Below the pieces are notes generated by a model. That model saw only the letters and a program-made list of their open reading frames with translations, did not search any database and had not been told where the DNA came from. 64,000 nt of DNA from Rostratula benghalensis (lineage: Eukaryota; Chordata; Aves; Charadriiformes; Rostratulidae), in assembly GCA_013399305.1 (NCBI GenBank), contig VXAI01000019.1, positions 6,116,517 to 6,180,516 on the forward strand. The letters run 5' to 3'. This document shows, piece after piece, positions 24,714 through 37,787 of the stretch. The position numbers were made by a program, and so were the translations under genes. Position 1 is the first letter of the stretch. Each line of letters opens with the position of its first letter.

Positions 24714-26550
24714 GAGGCAAATGATCCTTTTTGTTATGTAAGATGTGCTTTACAATATCGCTACGTAGTGACAACTCCTTGTCCTCCTGTCACAGCCTGT
24801 CCCTTAGCCCATGCTGCAGAAAAGCAATTTTCTGCCTCAAAAGCACTCTATTTTTTAAAAGTTTGTCTCTGGGCAATTTTCAGGTCTACTAGAGCTGCAC
24901 AACTGTATACAGATGAGAAAGACCCAAAATAGGGCAATTTATTTGATTCCTCCTCTTCAAAACATTTAGCTGAGATTGCATATCCAACAGAGAAACCCCA
25001 ACAAGAATATTCAGAGATGACCTGCAGTGACACACATCCTTTTTTCACAAAAAAAATTTGCATTAAACATCTTCTGCAGATTCCTCAGATAGTCTAGATT
25101 TGACTTTTGTTTAATATGACCTTTCACACAAATATTTCCCAGGATATTAGCGGCTAATTCTTTTTTAAAGGAGATCGTTAAGAACCAGTCACTTAAATAA
25201 AACACTTACAAAGTTTGTCAGAGAAAGAAGAATAGATTTTTACATATTTATTTTTTTTTTTCCTAGGGAAAAAAAAAAAGTGCATTCATTTGAATCCAGT
25301 TTCTCTCTTGTTAGAAAGTAAAGAACCACTTGGATGGGAAATTACATCCTCCCCGGTGTTCAGCAGCAACCAGGAATTTTGCATTTATCAATGCCTGGAG
25401 CTAGTCTGACCTCGGAATTCTCCTGGTAGAGCTCTGCCCTAACACAGTGAGAGCAAAGGCCTGGCCTTTGTAACCATCCACAACTTGAAAATTACTTTAC
25501 CTGCATGAAAGTCCTTAAGGAATTAGGGTGGCTTCAGGATTCGGACCACACTTTGCTATCAATGGAACCTGCACTAAGGAATCGTGTGAGGTAAAAACCC
25601 ATAAACCAACTTGAGAATATTTTTGAAACTTTTCAAGAAGCTAGGTGAATTTTCCTATCTGAAAATAAATTAATCATAAACTCCTCGGTGCCTAAAATCA
25701 CGTTCAAATTGGGTATACACAATGTAAAAAATTGTAAACCAACCTGATAGCTCGTTTAGCCCTAAAGACCTGCATTTCTCCATTTTATTTCTCTATTCTT
25801 GTCTTTTTCAACTGAAGGCTAAGTACACTCAGTTTCAAAATTTCATGCTGGCACAGAAATCAATCATGTGTTAAAAAACACTATTGATATTGGGACCGCA
25901 AAATAATAAGGCATAAACAATATCTATAACCATACGTGGTTCTCATTAGTGGATCAGACCCCAGCAGCTGAAGCATGAATTTTCTTTACTAATACAATAA
26001 ATACCCTTAGTATGAATGCATTTTGTATTTCCTTAATTAGCATAATCTACTCAATGAACCTCTGTGCCAGAAAAGCTACCATGCTGCCGAGATTCCATAG
26101 GATCATGCACTTGGCCCTGAAGACAGACTTTGGTTCCTTCGTGTGTCTGTCAGAATTTGCCTTTTATACTGGCCCACATGGTCTGCACATGCACACAAAA
26201 ACTGGACTATACTGGGGATAAGAGAAATCTAGCACCAGTAGGATAGAGAATTTGACTCTAAGAGAAATCAGACTTTGAGATAGCCTTAAATTCATGTTTT
26301 AAATTAGTGGAGAAGTAATTTGTTGGTGTACGTGCTGTGGGCAGACAAGAGAAGAAGTCCCTCATGATTTAGCCCAAGATGTCTGTGAGTGCTGATGGTG
26401 CCTTAGCTCATCCTACAGTCACTTCCTGAGCTGGGACTGGAAAACATGGTAAGGAATAGAGTAACAGACACAGAAATTAATAAGACTGTAGACAATGAAA
26501 ACTCTGAAAGTGGGTGAAGTGGGACACAAAAGGAAGAATCTAATTCTGGA

Positions 26551-27020
26551 AATCATAGAACAGTTTGGGTTGGAAGGGACCTTAAAGACCATCCAGTTCC
26601 AACCCCCCTGCTCTGGGCAGGGACACCTCCCACCAGACCAGGTTGCTGGGAGGCAGCATCCAGCTTGGCCTTGAACCCCTCCAGGGATGGGGCAGCCACA
26701 GCTTCTCTGGGCAACCTGGGCCAGGCTCTCACCACCCTCACAGCAAATAATTTCCTCCTCATATCTCACTTACATCTCCCCTCTTCCAGTTTAAAACCAT
26801 TCCCCCTCATCCTATGCCTCCAGTCCCTGACCAAGAGTCCCTCCCCAGATTGTCTGCAGTTCCTTTTAAGTACAGAAAGGCCACAATAAGGTCTCCCTGG
26901 AGCCTCCTCTTCTCCAGGCTGAACCCCCTCAACTCTCTCAGCCTGTCCTCACAGCAGAGGGGCTCCAGTCCTCGGAGCATCTTCGTGGCTTCCTCTGGAC
27001 CCCCCCAACAGCTCCATGAC
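26551..27020 (-). mobile_element. CR1 LINE, 5'-truncated copy (group A)
   Basis: The reversed tail 'aatcatagaacagtttgggt' is followed by 'tggaagggaccttaaagacc' and 'atccagttccaacccccctg'. The region continues with 'cacctcccaccagaccaggt', 'ccttgaacccctccagggat', 'ggcaacctgggccaggctct', 'gtctccctggagcctcctct', 'tcagcctgtcctcacagcag' and 'cttcgtggcttcctctggac'. About 470 bp are kept. It is one of the best preserved copies in the window and so probably relatively young. There is no intact frame. Confidence 0.97.
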
Positions 27021-28171
27021 TTTTAAACTACCTTCATCTCTGATGTCTGCTTTAGAATGCTTGAATATTTAACTGTGCAATAAACTAATTAGTGCACATC
27101 TTGCTGGCCAGGAAACCTTCAATTTGGTTGGTGAGTTGGTCACAGCTCGCTGACAATTTGAAAGTGTAAGTGCAGAGTGATTCTCTATTCATTTTGGTTT
27201 CTTTCACAGCAACACAATGGCTGTGTCCATCAGAAGTTACAGCAATAAAAGCAACAAACTGGTAATGAAAAAAAAAAAAAAAAAAGCAGCTCCTTGGCCT
27301 TAAATTCCTCCTTTTTACCCGATTAACTGCATTCTATTTGTATATTTCTGCTGGTTTGGTATGGTTTACTAGCAAATATTCAAAATCAGGATAAAATCGT
27401 TTAAGCCAAGGAGTCACAGGAGCAAATCTGACTATTGCCAGCGCACCTGAATACATAGTCATGGTTCCAGAATGCCACTGAACCACACTTTCACAAAACA
27501 ATCAGAAAAACATACCCAGAAAAGCTGTATACCCGACAGACAGAGATGGAGTACTGAGGAAGAAACGCCGTCTCTGAAATCCCGCTGGGTTCATGCAAAG
27601 CAAAACATAATGCAGGCTATAGAAGATATATTTCTTTTCCCTATTGGTTGAATTTATTAAAAATAAGAATTTGCTTGTTTCTGTAACATGTAAAACCAAA
27701 TAAAATATGAATTCTTTATTATCTGTATTTTCAATAAATATTTTTAAGTCAATATTTTCTTTGTTACAAGAAATCAAATTCTTAAGCTGAGAGGCGTTTT
27801 TCCAATCAGCGTCCTGTAAAAAATGCAGGAGCATCCCTTAAAACTGAGACTGGGGCCTCTCCTTCCTTCTCCTTGGAGACTACACTAACCACAAGGCTGC
27901 CGTTGTGCTTTTTCTGATCCTGCTATTCCCTTACATTTTCTAAAGTTTTTCAACATTGGTGATGAACACAGGAGCTGTCTGTAAGAATGATGCCTAGACT
28001 GTGTATCTAGATGGAGCTCATTCAGAAGCTTGATTTCCTTCTGATCCCCAGGATGGGAAAGCTTCCACCTGCGACCAGAGACACAAAGACTGACAGAGCA
28101 AGGGACAGAAATTGAAGATCATGAATGATCAGGGAGCTACAGCTACAGCTCAGCTATGAAATCTTGTGCTG
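27021..28171. other. Unique non-coding DNA with a poly-A run
   Basis: No gene is recognised. An AATAAA hexamer at 27244-27249 lies 18 bases before an 18-A run at 27268-27285. That resembles the end of a processed transcript copy, but no coding body was recognised upstream. The minus-strand frame 27502-27834 (110 codons) has no recognisable domain. Confidence 0.6.
27244..27285 (+). repeat. AATAAA plus poly-A run, possible retrocopy tail
   Basis: AATAAA at 27244-27249 precedes an 18-base A run at 27268-27285 with typical cleavage spacing. I could not match the upstream 200 bases to a known transcript and found no convincing target-site duplication. Processed pseudogenes are rare in birds because CR1 seldom moves cellular mRNA. 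A chance combination in AT-rich DNA is quite possible. Confidence 0.3.
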
Positions 28172-28620
28172 GAGGTGTCCAGAGAAGGGCAATGGAGCTG
28201 GTGAGGGGTCTGGAGCACAAGTCTTATGAGGAGAGGTTGAGGGAGCTGGGGTCGTACAGCCTAGAGGAGGCCGAGGGGAGACCTTCTCATTCTCTACAAC
28301 TCCCTGAAAGGAAGGTGTAGCTGGGGGTGTCAGTCTCTTCTCCCCAGCAACAGGCAATAGGACAAGAGGAAATGTCCTCAAGTTGCACCAGGGGAGGTTT
28401 AGGATGGACGAAAGAAAAAATTTCTTCACCAAAAGGGTTGTCAAGCCTTGGAACAGGCTGTCCAGGGAAGTGGTGGAGTCACCAGCCCTGAGGGGATTTA
28501 AAAGATGTGTAGATGTGGTGCTGAGGGATGTGGGTTAGTGGTAACTTGGCAGTGCCCGTTGAACAACTGGACTCAATGACTTTAAAGGTCTTTTCCAACC
28601 AGAAGGATTCTATGATTCTA
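28172..28620 (+). mobile_element. CR1 LINE, 5'-truncated copy (group B)
   Basis: It runs from 'gtccagagaagggcaatgga' through 'tggagcacaagtcttatgag', 'ctccctgaaaggaaggtgta', 'gacaagaggaaatgtcctca', 'agttgcaccaggggaggttt', 'aacaggctgtccagggaagt', 'ggtggagtcaccagccctga' and 'tgtgtagatgtggtgctgag' to the tail 'ttttccaaccagaaggattc' plus 'tatgattcta'. These blocks differ from the group A copies, so this is a distinct CR1 subfamily. About 450 bp remain and the copy is non-coding. Confidence 0.96.
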
Positions 28621-29634
28621 GAAATATGGGCACCCTTAACTCTGCAAACACTTCCAGTTACTCCTAGTTATCTGAAACTCCTGCTCTGAGAAAGAAAATC
28701 TGTATCTAAGACAACAAAGAGTAGTTCAAATCAGGAATTATTAGTTCATTAAAAAATACATTTTCATTTAAGAAAAGCATTGGTGGATTTTTTCGGTTTG
28801 AGTTGCCTCTTTCTCCCAGTGGCAGCACGTGGATCCCGGGTACTTCTTGGATCTTTTTTACTGCCTGAACATTTCCTTTTTACCTAAGACTAAAATCCTA
28901 GCATCTCTCCACTTAGTATTTTTTTTCAGCTGGGTGATTGTCAAGTGTTAACGAAATCAGAAAAAAAAGAGCGAGTCTTAAAGAGAATTAAGACCCTGTG
29001 AGATTCAGAGGTGGGGATCAGAATGAATATCCCCAGGGAGAAGGATGTGGGTGGAATTCAGGGATTCAGAAAGGAGCTGCCTGGGCTGCTCACCATTCCT
29101 GGAGTCCCAGAGCAGGCGCAGCTCTTTTGTCTCTGCCAAAGAGGGTAATAGGAGACAAGAGGAGTAGGGAAATTGGGGTTGCAGTTGAAATTGGTGATCT
29201 TACAGTATAAAGAAAACAAGCTTTCCGAAGGAAATTGGGCTTTATTAGTTCTAGCTTCTGAAGCATCGTGTGTTTCTGCTAGTTGGCAGCTTGTGTGAGG
29301 TTTTTATTAAAAAAACAAGGGTGTTATGAACCAATTTCATCAGATTCCTATGAGTTCAGCCACAAAAAAAAAAACAAACCAAAACAAACCTAATTAAATA
29401 AAAATGAAGAGAAAACTTAACAAAGAAAAATGTATATTCTTTTACAGTGAAGTCCTTTACTTAGGGGAGAGCAACACTGTTTAAGGCTAATGATAGTTTA
29501 TACTTCTGGAAGTTAATGCAGTGTGCACAATCAATCGATATTTGAACCAAGCTGCAAGGAAGTGTCCTCATTAAGCCCTCATATGTAGTTCAGAGCTACA
29601 GGCTTCAAAGGGGTAAACTTGCCTTTAAAGCTTT

Positions 29635-29714
29635 NNNNNNNNNNNNNNNNNNNNNNNNNNNNNNNNNNNNNNNNNNNNNNNNNNNNNNNNNNNNNNNNNN
29701 NNNNNNNNNNNNNN
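29635..29714. other. Assembly gap (80 N)
   Basis: Eighty consecutive N bases. The left flank is unique sequence ('cctttaaagcttt') and the right flank is 'cctctgacacaataggttaa'. Nothing on either side indicates what is missing. Confidence 0.99.
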
Positions 29715-31996
29715 CCTCTGACACAATAGGTTAAAAAACCCCCAAGAATGTGTTCAATATCATTCTCCTCACATAGAAAGAAGGTTTAGAAATATATAAA
29801 GGAAATATTAATACATTTATTCATTATCACCTTACTCCTCTCAATTTTCTTGAATTAAGTCTCCTTACACTTCGTAAAATGTCAAGCTTGAGCAAAATAC
29901 CAAATATGTGCAAAATGCATAGTACTGAACCTAGGCCCATCTGGCAGATCACACTGAAGTACATGGTTGCATCAAGGAGAAACTAAACCAGGAAATCATC
30001 ATGTCACAAATTATTGGCATGCTTTGTCATTTCTTTCAAACGCTGGATGTAGCCAAAAGTAAAAAAGCCACCGTTTTTTGAGTTGCAAGAAATTAGAAAT
30101 GGTAAAAAGTATATTTGGTCCTTTCTTGTCCTATCCTGACTTCTGTCCTCTCTGGATGAGGATAAAGCACTTACTGTAGTCCAAACAGAGCTTATAGGAA
30201 CCCATTTACCTATTATTAATATGCTAGCTTGCAAGATTTCCAAAAATATCATTGTAACTTAAAATCATGAGTTGTGCCCTGTGTGCATATTACTTGGAAC
30301 CTTGCCTGGAGAAGAAGGAATCCTGAGGCTTTACCTGAAGGACTCTCTGTAGTCCTGTCCTACCAGTTTTAAAGGAAACCAGTGCGAAATACCACAATAC
30401 GATCAAACAGCAAGTTATTCCGTACTGCAAAGCCATGCAATATCCTCTAAAGGTACAAAAAGGAGCTGAGAGATGATTTTAGAATGGGAACACAGCTGAA
30501 GAAGGCCTTTCTCAAAAGCTTTGGAACTCTCTCTGCCTGTCGTGGTTGAAATGGTGGCCGACCTGACCGTCAGCCGTCACTGCACTAAAGGTGGTTCCGA
30601 GCACCATGACATTACTAGAGGGAAAAACTATAGATAATGTATTCATCCAACACATTTATTTATCCATTTTTTTAAATCATTACTAGAATGACCCCAGACA
30701 AAACCAAGCCTGATTCCCCTGTATACCCAAGTGCTAACCCCCAAATTAGTACGACTCCATCACACGGGTGACGCAGAAAGAGAGAAAGAGCATTGATTGA
30801 GCACAGACATTTATGCAATTCTGCTAAATTCTTGGCCTCTTTCTTCTCTTCTCCACTCTGCCCCCTGATTACAAGTAGCCAAGGAAATCAGTGACAATCC
30901 TGACACGTAGCTGAGGAACTTGTAAGTGCCACCACTGCTCATTCTTTACGCAAGAGAGGCACACACTAAATACACCAGCCTTTCCTTCTGCTGCAAGTGT
31001 TCCTTTGATGTAAAGGCATTATTTTGTTAGGCTGGTGCCATGATAACTCTCCTATTAATATTTCTTTTGAAGCTTCTCCGGTCCTTTAAACTGACATGCT
31101 TCAAGTATACATGCAGTTAAGAAAAATAATAAAAAAAATTAAAAAAAAAAATAATCAAACATTAATTATCATAGAGTCATAAATGATACATCACAGTTAT
31201 CTGACTGTAATCTGAACAGGAGATAATTGCAATAATGTGGTTAATACTGAATGGCAGCTGGTTAAGTGACTCCTTATGGCAGTGTCTTTAGTTTAAATAT
31301 GTGTAATCCTTAAATAATTTCCAGCCTTGAATCCTGCACACAGCTTCCAAACTGTTCCAAGCCAGGTGAAATATTTTTTTGTGTCTGGGCAACGTTCTGT
31401 GTTACGGTAGAGTAAATATTCCTGAGCCATGGGGTGGCTATTTCTCTATCTACACATCTGTTTTCCACACTGAAAAAAAATCTCTTTAGGCACACAGGAT
31501 ATCTCAAGCCAGATAAATCAGCTGAGATAACCTCAAATGACCTGAAAACTTTCTCAGTACTAAACTATGTAATTTCTACAGCCTTATGGAACTACTACAG
31601 CTCCTACATCACGCCTGGACTGCCCTGTGGGTATCAGAATTTCTGCAGTGCTGTGATTTCACCCTAGGCATGCTTCCCAAACCAGGAAGGCCACAGAATG
31701 CAGCCTCTAGCTATCTTCCTTAATTCCTACACTTGGGAAAGTTTTGTTCTGCCATATTTGGGGCCTTATGATAAATTTATACCACTCCAGACCATTTAGC
31801 CAACAGAAAGTAACAGTAAGAGAGGAGAGATTCTTGTTTGCTGTCAGTAAGTATTTCTCTCTCTAAAATAGCATTTTGGAAGATGATTTCATATAGGCAG
31901 AGCACACCAGTGTTCTATAAATCCTTACAGGTCTAGAGAAATAAGTGTTGTTAAATTCCTCCAGTTATTATTAAAGAGGAACCCCCAACACCTGCA

Positions 31997-32056
31997 TATG
32001 TGGGTTGTTTTTTGTTTTTTGGGGTTTTTTTTTAAACTTCAAAAAACCCAAAACCC
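31997..32056. repeat. G/T-rich tract with A/C-rich inverted partner
   Basis: A T/G run (about 32001-32033, containing ttttttggggttttttttt) is followed after a short spacer by 'caaaaaacccaaaaccc'. The two can pair as an imperfect hairpin. It belongs to the same low-complexity class as the A/C-rich tracts elsewhere in the window. Confidence 0.6.
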
Positions 32057-32310
32057 TAGAAACCCCTCAGTTCAACACAGCTTTTTTGAAATGAGTTTCT
32101 TTGCACCAAGGAACTGCTTTCCCCATGTGGTCACTCACCAATATTTATAAGGGAAGGTCACTTTGAATGCCACCAGCAGCTGAAAAAACAGGAGGGAAGG
32201 AGGGTTTTTCTGTCTTCACTGAGCTGGCTGATTCTGCCAAAGTGATAGCCGACATTGACATTACACAAGGGAAAGGTTGTCGTGGTCTCACAGTCCCCCT
32301 TCTGCTGCAG

Positions 32311-32335
32311 AAACAAAACAAAACAAAACAAAACC
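32311..32335 (+). repeat. (AAAAC)n microsatellite
   Basis: About five units of a 5-base AAAAC repeat lie immediately after 'ttctgctgcag'. It is a simple tandem repeat. Confidence 0.9.
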
Positions 32336-34417
32336 AGAAAGAAAAACATATGTGTATACTTTTCAAAGCAAAGTAATGCCAAAACATTAAAACGCTGATC
32401 TCCGGAATATAAATAACGCTTTAATCTTGGCTTTGAAACAGTTATCTCAAATCTACTTTAAAAAATAAGATTTAAAAAGACCCCTAAGAAATTGAATATC
32501 CTTCTGTAAAATTAATCAATCACTTTGAGGGTTTAGTGGAAGGAAATGGCCATAAACATCTTATGTACTCAGCTGGTGGTAGAAGGCAGACAGAAATGAC
32601 AATTCCGTTAAAAATAAGGAAAAGCTGAGATTTGAAGTGAAGATTGTAGGCAGTATACATGGCAGGGAATGACAGGATATTTTATAGGTGAACGTGGCCT
32701 GCGGAAAACTTAAGGGAAAGGTGAAGGATTAATGAGGGATTCCTATTTATTTATTTCATTTTCCTAGCATCCGTGCGAATTATTACCTATACGCCTGATA
32801 CGTTCCTAAAAGAAAAAACTGTGATGAATAAATAAACAGCTCTAGAAATCTTCAATAGGGTCCTTTACCTTGCAGGGAATATTATCATTGGCTTTTGATA
32901 CAATTTCTGCTGCAGGGAAAGACTTTCAAAGCTCAGAATGCTGAAGTATTGCCAGGCACTCAAAGACCCCCTGCTGTGCGCGTCAAACTAAGAAATCTCT
33001 CTGAACTTGTCGAATTAAAAGTCATCTCTCTCTCTCTGCAACCCCTGCATGAGCTGGGAAGCTCTGTCCTCATTTTTTTTTAGGCCTTCCACGATAAACA
33101 AATGGAGCCTGGAGCATCTTTATTCTTTTCAGGCACATAATTAAAATTCTTTAAAAAATGTAATTGGAGGCAATGAATTTCAAACGGAGGTTCTAGTTAC
33201 CGACGAGGCTAGAACAGTTTCAGGAGGCCACATTGCTTTACCATCCAATTTTCTTTCAAAGGTAAAAGCAAAACAGCTTGTTAAGATCCTGGGTACGTGC
33301 CTCTATTTTTTTATTTATTTTGTTTGTACATCAAGAGGTTGCTCCAAACTTAAACATCTCAGCAGGACTTATGCTTTCTGGAATGGCGTAAGACTTAATT
33401 ACTGGAACAGCAAAGAGGAGCGTGCTATTAAAATATGAACAAAGCAGAGAGAGTTCTTGGTTTCTCAAAATCATTATTTATACACCTTCTAAAAAATTAA
33501 AGAATATATTTATTGAAGAATTTGTATTTTCTTGGCAGGCCTCTTTCATTTAGCCAAACTGTTGTAAATATTAACCACCCTGCAAAATTCTTTGGATCTG
33601 ACAATACCCAGAATGCTCATTTTCTCTGATCGCTATTGTGATGATATTGGAATGATTGCTTCTCCTAACTATTTCTGACGTTGCCAAGAAAGGAAAAGGG
33701 GCTGATATAATGAATGATTTCAAATTAATATAAAAAGAATGAAAAACTATCTCACTGGAATTGAATAGCAGGGATTATCACACAACGCTACCTAAAAGGC
33801 ACTAGAAGACAAGACAGTGTTTCAGAAAATCACCTCTAAGGTGACTTCCCAGAGAGCTCAAAATCTAAACCCAATGTTTTTGAATATGCTTTCAGTATCT
33901 CTTGCTGTCGAAAGCAAAAATCTTCAGTTCACCTGATTTTTTTTTCCATGCTGTGCTTTTAAACTGGTACTTCTGGCTATAAATGACCATAGGAAATGTA
34001 CTTGTTTTAGGGTTTCTCCCTAGAGAGACTGGAGATTGAGATGTTTTAAGGAAACTTATTTACGGCTCTTGTAGCATTAAAAAAAAGAAAGGTGTAGCAG
34101 GGCAGCACTGCTCCCACAACTTCTGGGTAGTGCTCTGCTTCTGATAGCTATGATGCCTCTGGGAGCCCTGAGACAACACAGCAAACATAACGGCTCTTCA
34201 TCCTTGGAGGGGAAGCACAGTGTGCATTCTGCATGGGTCAACAATCCTGGCTGGTGGAGAGGTAGGCAGAGGATCCAGTTATCTCCACTGGAAAAGATAA
34301 AGCCAAAGCAGATGTAGCAGGACCAAACAAAGCTTTGACTACACTATCAAGTCATAGCTTTGTAAGTCAGTTGTTAAGTATTTCATAGGTTTTGGTTGGT
34401 TTGGGTTTTTTTGAGGG

Positions 34418-34434
34418 TTTTTTTTTTTTTTTTT
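34418..34434. repeat. Poly-T run (17 T)
   Basis: Uninterrupted 17-base T run at the end of a G/T-rich tract that begins near 34388. Confidence 0.85.
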
Positions 34435-34881
34435 CCTAGTAAAAACTTGTACAGCATAAAGCACAGCCAATTCCAGAGGCCACACTGAAGAGACCAATAC
34501 AAAGAACAGTGCCCCAAGTTGGCCCTCCCTGTGTTCTGTGGTTGACTCGGAATACCCTTGCAGCCACCAAGTACTCAGATGCCTTCGTCTCACACCCAGA
34601 AGGTGACACACACAGTTTCACTCCTATATGGTGCACATACAACTTTCACAGATCCACCCCTTATGCTCTAATCCAGACAAAATACATAATAAGTAATGAA
34701 AATATCTTAGATCCATCATCCAGTCTACCATTGCAAGTGACCAAAAGAAGGATGAAGTCCCTACCATGCCTTCTCTATCCCCATATCCTCACCTAGACAA
34801 AGTGACCTCTTCTCAGCCTTCCTTCAGACATTTATGAAATGAATTACAAAAGCCTATTCTATGAAGGTGATTCACAAAGGT

Positions 34882-35320
34882 GAAGGCCATGAAGATGCTC
34901 CAAGGGCTGGAGCCCCTCTGCTGTGAGGACAGGCTGAGAGAGTTGTGGGGGTTCAGCCCAGAGAAGAGAAAACTCCAGGGAGACCTTAGAGCCCCTTCCA
35001 GTCCCTAAAGGGGCTCCAGGAAAGATGGGGAGGGACTTCTGATCATGGACTGGAACCATAGGATGAGGGGTAATGGTTTTAAACTGAAAGAGGGGAGATC
35101 TAGATGAGATCTCAGAAATAAACTCTTTGGTATGAGGGTGGTGAGAGCCTGGCCCAGGTTGCCCAGAGAATCTGTGGCTGCCCCATCCCTGGAGGGGTTC
35201 AAGGGTAGGTTAGACGAGGCTTTAAGCAACCTGGTGTGGAGGGAGGTGCCCCTGTCCATAGCAGGGTGGTGGCACTGGTGATTTTTAAGGTCTCTTCCAA
35301 CCCAACCCATTCTATGATTC
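34882..35320 (+). mobile_element. CR1 LINE, 5'-truncated copy (group A)
   Basis: It begins near 'gaaggccatgaagatgctcc' and runs through 'gctgtgaggacaggctgaga', 'gaccttagagccccttccag', 'ggtaatggttttaaactgaa', 'tatgagggtggtgagagcct', 'ccatccctggaggggttcaa', 'ccatagcagggtggtggcac' and the tail 'cccaacccattctatgattc'. About 440 bp are preserved. Its wording is very close to the group A copies at 20361 and 26551. It is non-coding. Confidence 0.96.
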
Positions 35321-37787
35321 CCATCAGACATACTAGGGTCATTTATGAAAGCGTCTTTCTCAACTTTAAAAAAATGTAGGCAAATTAGGATTTTCAAACA
35401 TAATTTCTGCTATAAAACTGAATTAATGAAAGCACTGTAATTATACTAATTGTTTACCATAATTTGCTCTGCAGAATGTGAAGGACATTTGACAAAAAAA
35501 CTGGAACAAAGAGAAAGTATCTGATATTTTATGAATAAAAAAATAAAACAAAAAATCCCAGTGTGGCCCAGCACGAGTATTTAATGTCTGTTTGCAGAAT
35601 GAGTAAAGGTTTCTTTAAGTTCACTGAGCACTCACTGTAAAGTTTAGGGAAGATCAGTAGCTTAGAGAAAAAGAGACCAGGGAAATATGAGTCACATCTA
35701 TGAACAAAAGTGATCAAAGTCTACTTGGCTGCCAGAGTGTCTTCAGTTTATTCCACTGCAGCACACATATTACTTGATTGAAAAGTGTGTGGATATAAGG
35801 CACCCAGGTCTCTGTCTACTGTCACTGGGCCAGAAATTCTCATTTGTTATGTCTGACTTCCTTTATTGATTTCTTTTTCCTAAGAAGCGGCAGCTGAAGT
35901 AATTTTTCTATCATTTGGGAACATGTTTACAACAGGATAAATTCATATTAATTCTCCTCACCCCTGCAAAAGTCAAAATCTTTATTTTAAGAGCTGTGAT
36001 AAATTCAAATTTATCCAAAGGTTGATTCCTCTCATGTGCTGTTCCTATGACAGTGACGTTATATAGCCCTGCTGCACATTCTTACATATTTGGATGATCT
36101 CTGCTTTTGTGAAGGAAAAAACAAAATTCTCTTTTTATACCAATTGTCACTTAATACAAGTAATTTATTCTTTCAAAAGACACTTGCTACACAGAAACAC
36201 ATACCTCTTACCTGCCATAAAACTAATTCTCTAACTTGGGTAGAAAATTAGGATATCTTAGCAAAACTCTCCCAGTTACGGCTTTGATCCAGTAGTTCAA
36301 TATTCTGTAGACAAAACTGCTGGCAGATGTTGCCTTTCTAATTTGATGTGAGGTACTGCTATTTCAGAAGATGGCAGAAGAGGGAGTAAGTGAATGTAAA
36401 CCCAAGTTACGAGTTCAACAAGAAGTATAAAGACGAGGCAGAGTATTTCAGCTGCTCTCTCTCTTTTCCAAAATAGCTTCACTTCCATTTCCTAAAGTAC
36501 AATTTTCCATATATTATACAAAGTTAGCATACACCAGAATCTTGACGTTTTTAGAGACTGGATTGCTCCTTCTTTATCATTCCTGTGCTTTGATTACTTA
36601 GATTAATACAGATTCATGGCTTTTTCACTGTAGAGTTAGATTGTATGTTCTGTCATTGCAATGAAACATGACTTTATATGATTGATTTAATGCAGATATT
36701 AAGACAGAACTACAGAGGGATGACAACAAAGGGGGGAACTCCTTAACAAAATTTGCTACCAAATGACAAGCTGTTTAGATTCAATGAAAAATATAAGCTT
36801 AACCTTGCAAACAGGTTCAATCCCTCATGTTGGTACTGATTTTACTGTTCCATGTGAGGGAGTAATCACAAAAGAACTGGAAAAAAAAAAAACCTTTCAG
36901 AAAATACTTTGCCTTCCTTTTTCTCTCCCCCATGGATTGAGGCAATATGATCCTCTACCCCAAAATATTAAATATTAGAAATTATCTGAAGTGCTCAAAA
37001 ATTTCACTTACCCTGTATTTTGATTGAAATATTAGCAGAAGAAAGAGGTGCAAGGAAAACAGGTACTTGAGAGAGGAGACCCTGGTTTAAACACCATGCA
37101 CTTAATCTAGCCATTAGGCCATGGTCTTTCAAAGTGTTTAGAGCAGGAAAGAAAAAGAACACTTATTTTCTAGCTGTTCTGCCTATATTTAAAATTCCAG
37201 TATTGACTGTAACTATTAATATTGTGAGGTAAAAGTTTTTGACGACTTCTTAGAGGATCTATTAGGCAAGCATACCATTGTAAGAGGTACATATTACAGA
37301 GGGCAGAAAGTCTGATGCCCTTTTTGCCACAAAAGCAAAGAAAGGAATAGATAACACTTGGCAGAAAAACATAAGCCTGTGTCAAAGTAACTAATTCCCA
37401 TCATATCTTGATGTATTTGCTGCTTTCTAAGTATAGCTACTCTCTCATGAATACCCCTTCCCTATCACTTGTGTAGGAGCTCAGTAGCCCCTAATTTTGC
37501 CTATTGCTAAATATCTTTGTTCCAGATTTTGCTAAAATCCATGTATTCTACGTTATTAAGTCTCATTCTGTGCTGTTCCTGAAAGCTAAGAGCTGTCAGA
37601 CCCTTAAAAGGCTTTGACAACAACTAACACTCGGTATCACTGCAGCGAGGAGAAATCTTCGGATACAGAAGCCGAGTAGCCTGACAGATAAATCTCTGCC
37701 TCATTTGTCAGGAAGAAGGGAAGGAAATCTACTTTATTAACAAATAATTTTCAGCTCTCAGCAACGTCTGATAACAGGATTATTTAG
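35321..37787. other. Unique non-coding DNA
   Basis: No gene is recognised; frames stay at or below 71 codons. A CpG-containing island of about 130 bp (37605-37735) lies just before a CR1 tail. A sequence resembling a tRNA B box near 36812 lacks the rest of a tRNA gene. Confidence 0.65.

Larger units (their letters stand above)
20901..26550. other. Unique non-coding DNA with one CpG-richer island
   Basis: No coding gene is recognised. The longest frames are about 103 codons on the minus strand, at 22351-22662 and 23218-23529, and neither has a known domain. The 22250-22670 segment stands out by CpG content and mixed composition and is listed separately. A 16-base A run lies at 24698-24713, with further A/T runs near 25250-25280. 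No interspersed repeat was recognised. Confidence 0.65.
28621..34881. other. Unique non-coding DNA with an assembly gap
   Basis: No coding gene is recognised; frames stay at or below 95 codons. Contents are an A/C-rich tract near 29358-29392, the 80-base gap at 29635-29714, a G/T-rich tract with an imperfect inverted partner near 31997-32056, an (AAAAC) run at 32311-32335, a short CT run near 33026-33039, a 17-T run at 34418-34434 and a CpG-containing island at about 33085-33300. The 34440-34800 part is less AT-rich but shows no domain in any frame. Confidence 0.65.

Noticed and set aside
34440..34800. Possible LTR or old insertion next to a CR1
   Set aside because: No TG...CA ends, direct repeats, primer-binding site or retroviral coding motif was seen.
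36808..36824. tRNA B-box-like word 'ggttcaatccctc'
   Set aside because: No matching A box, anticodon stem or acceptor pairing could be found upstream.
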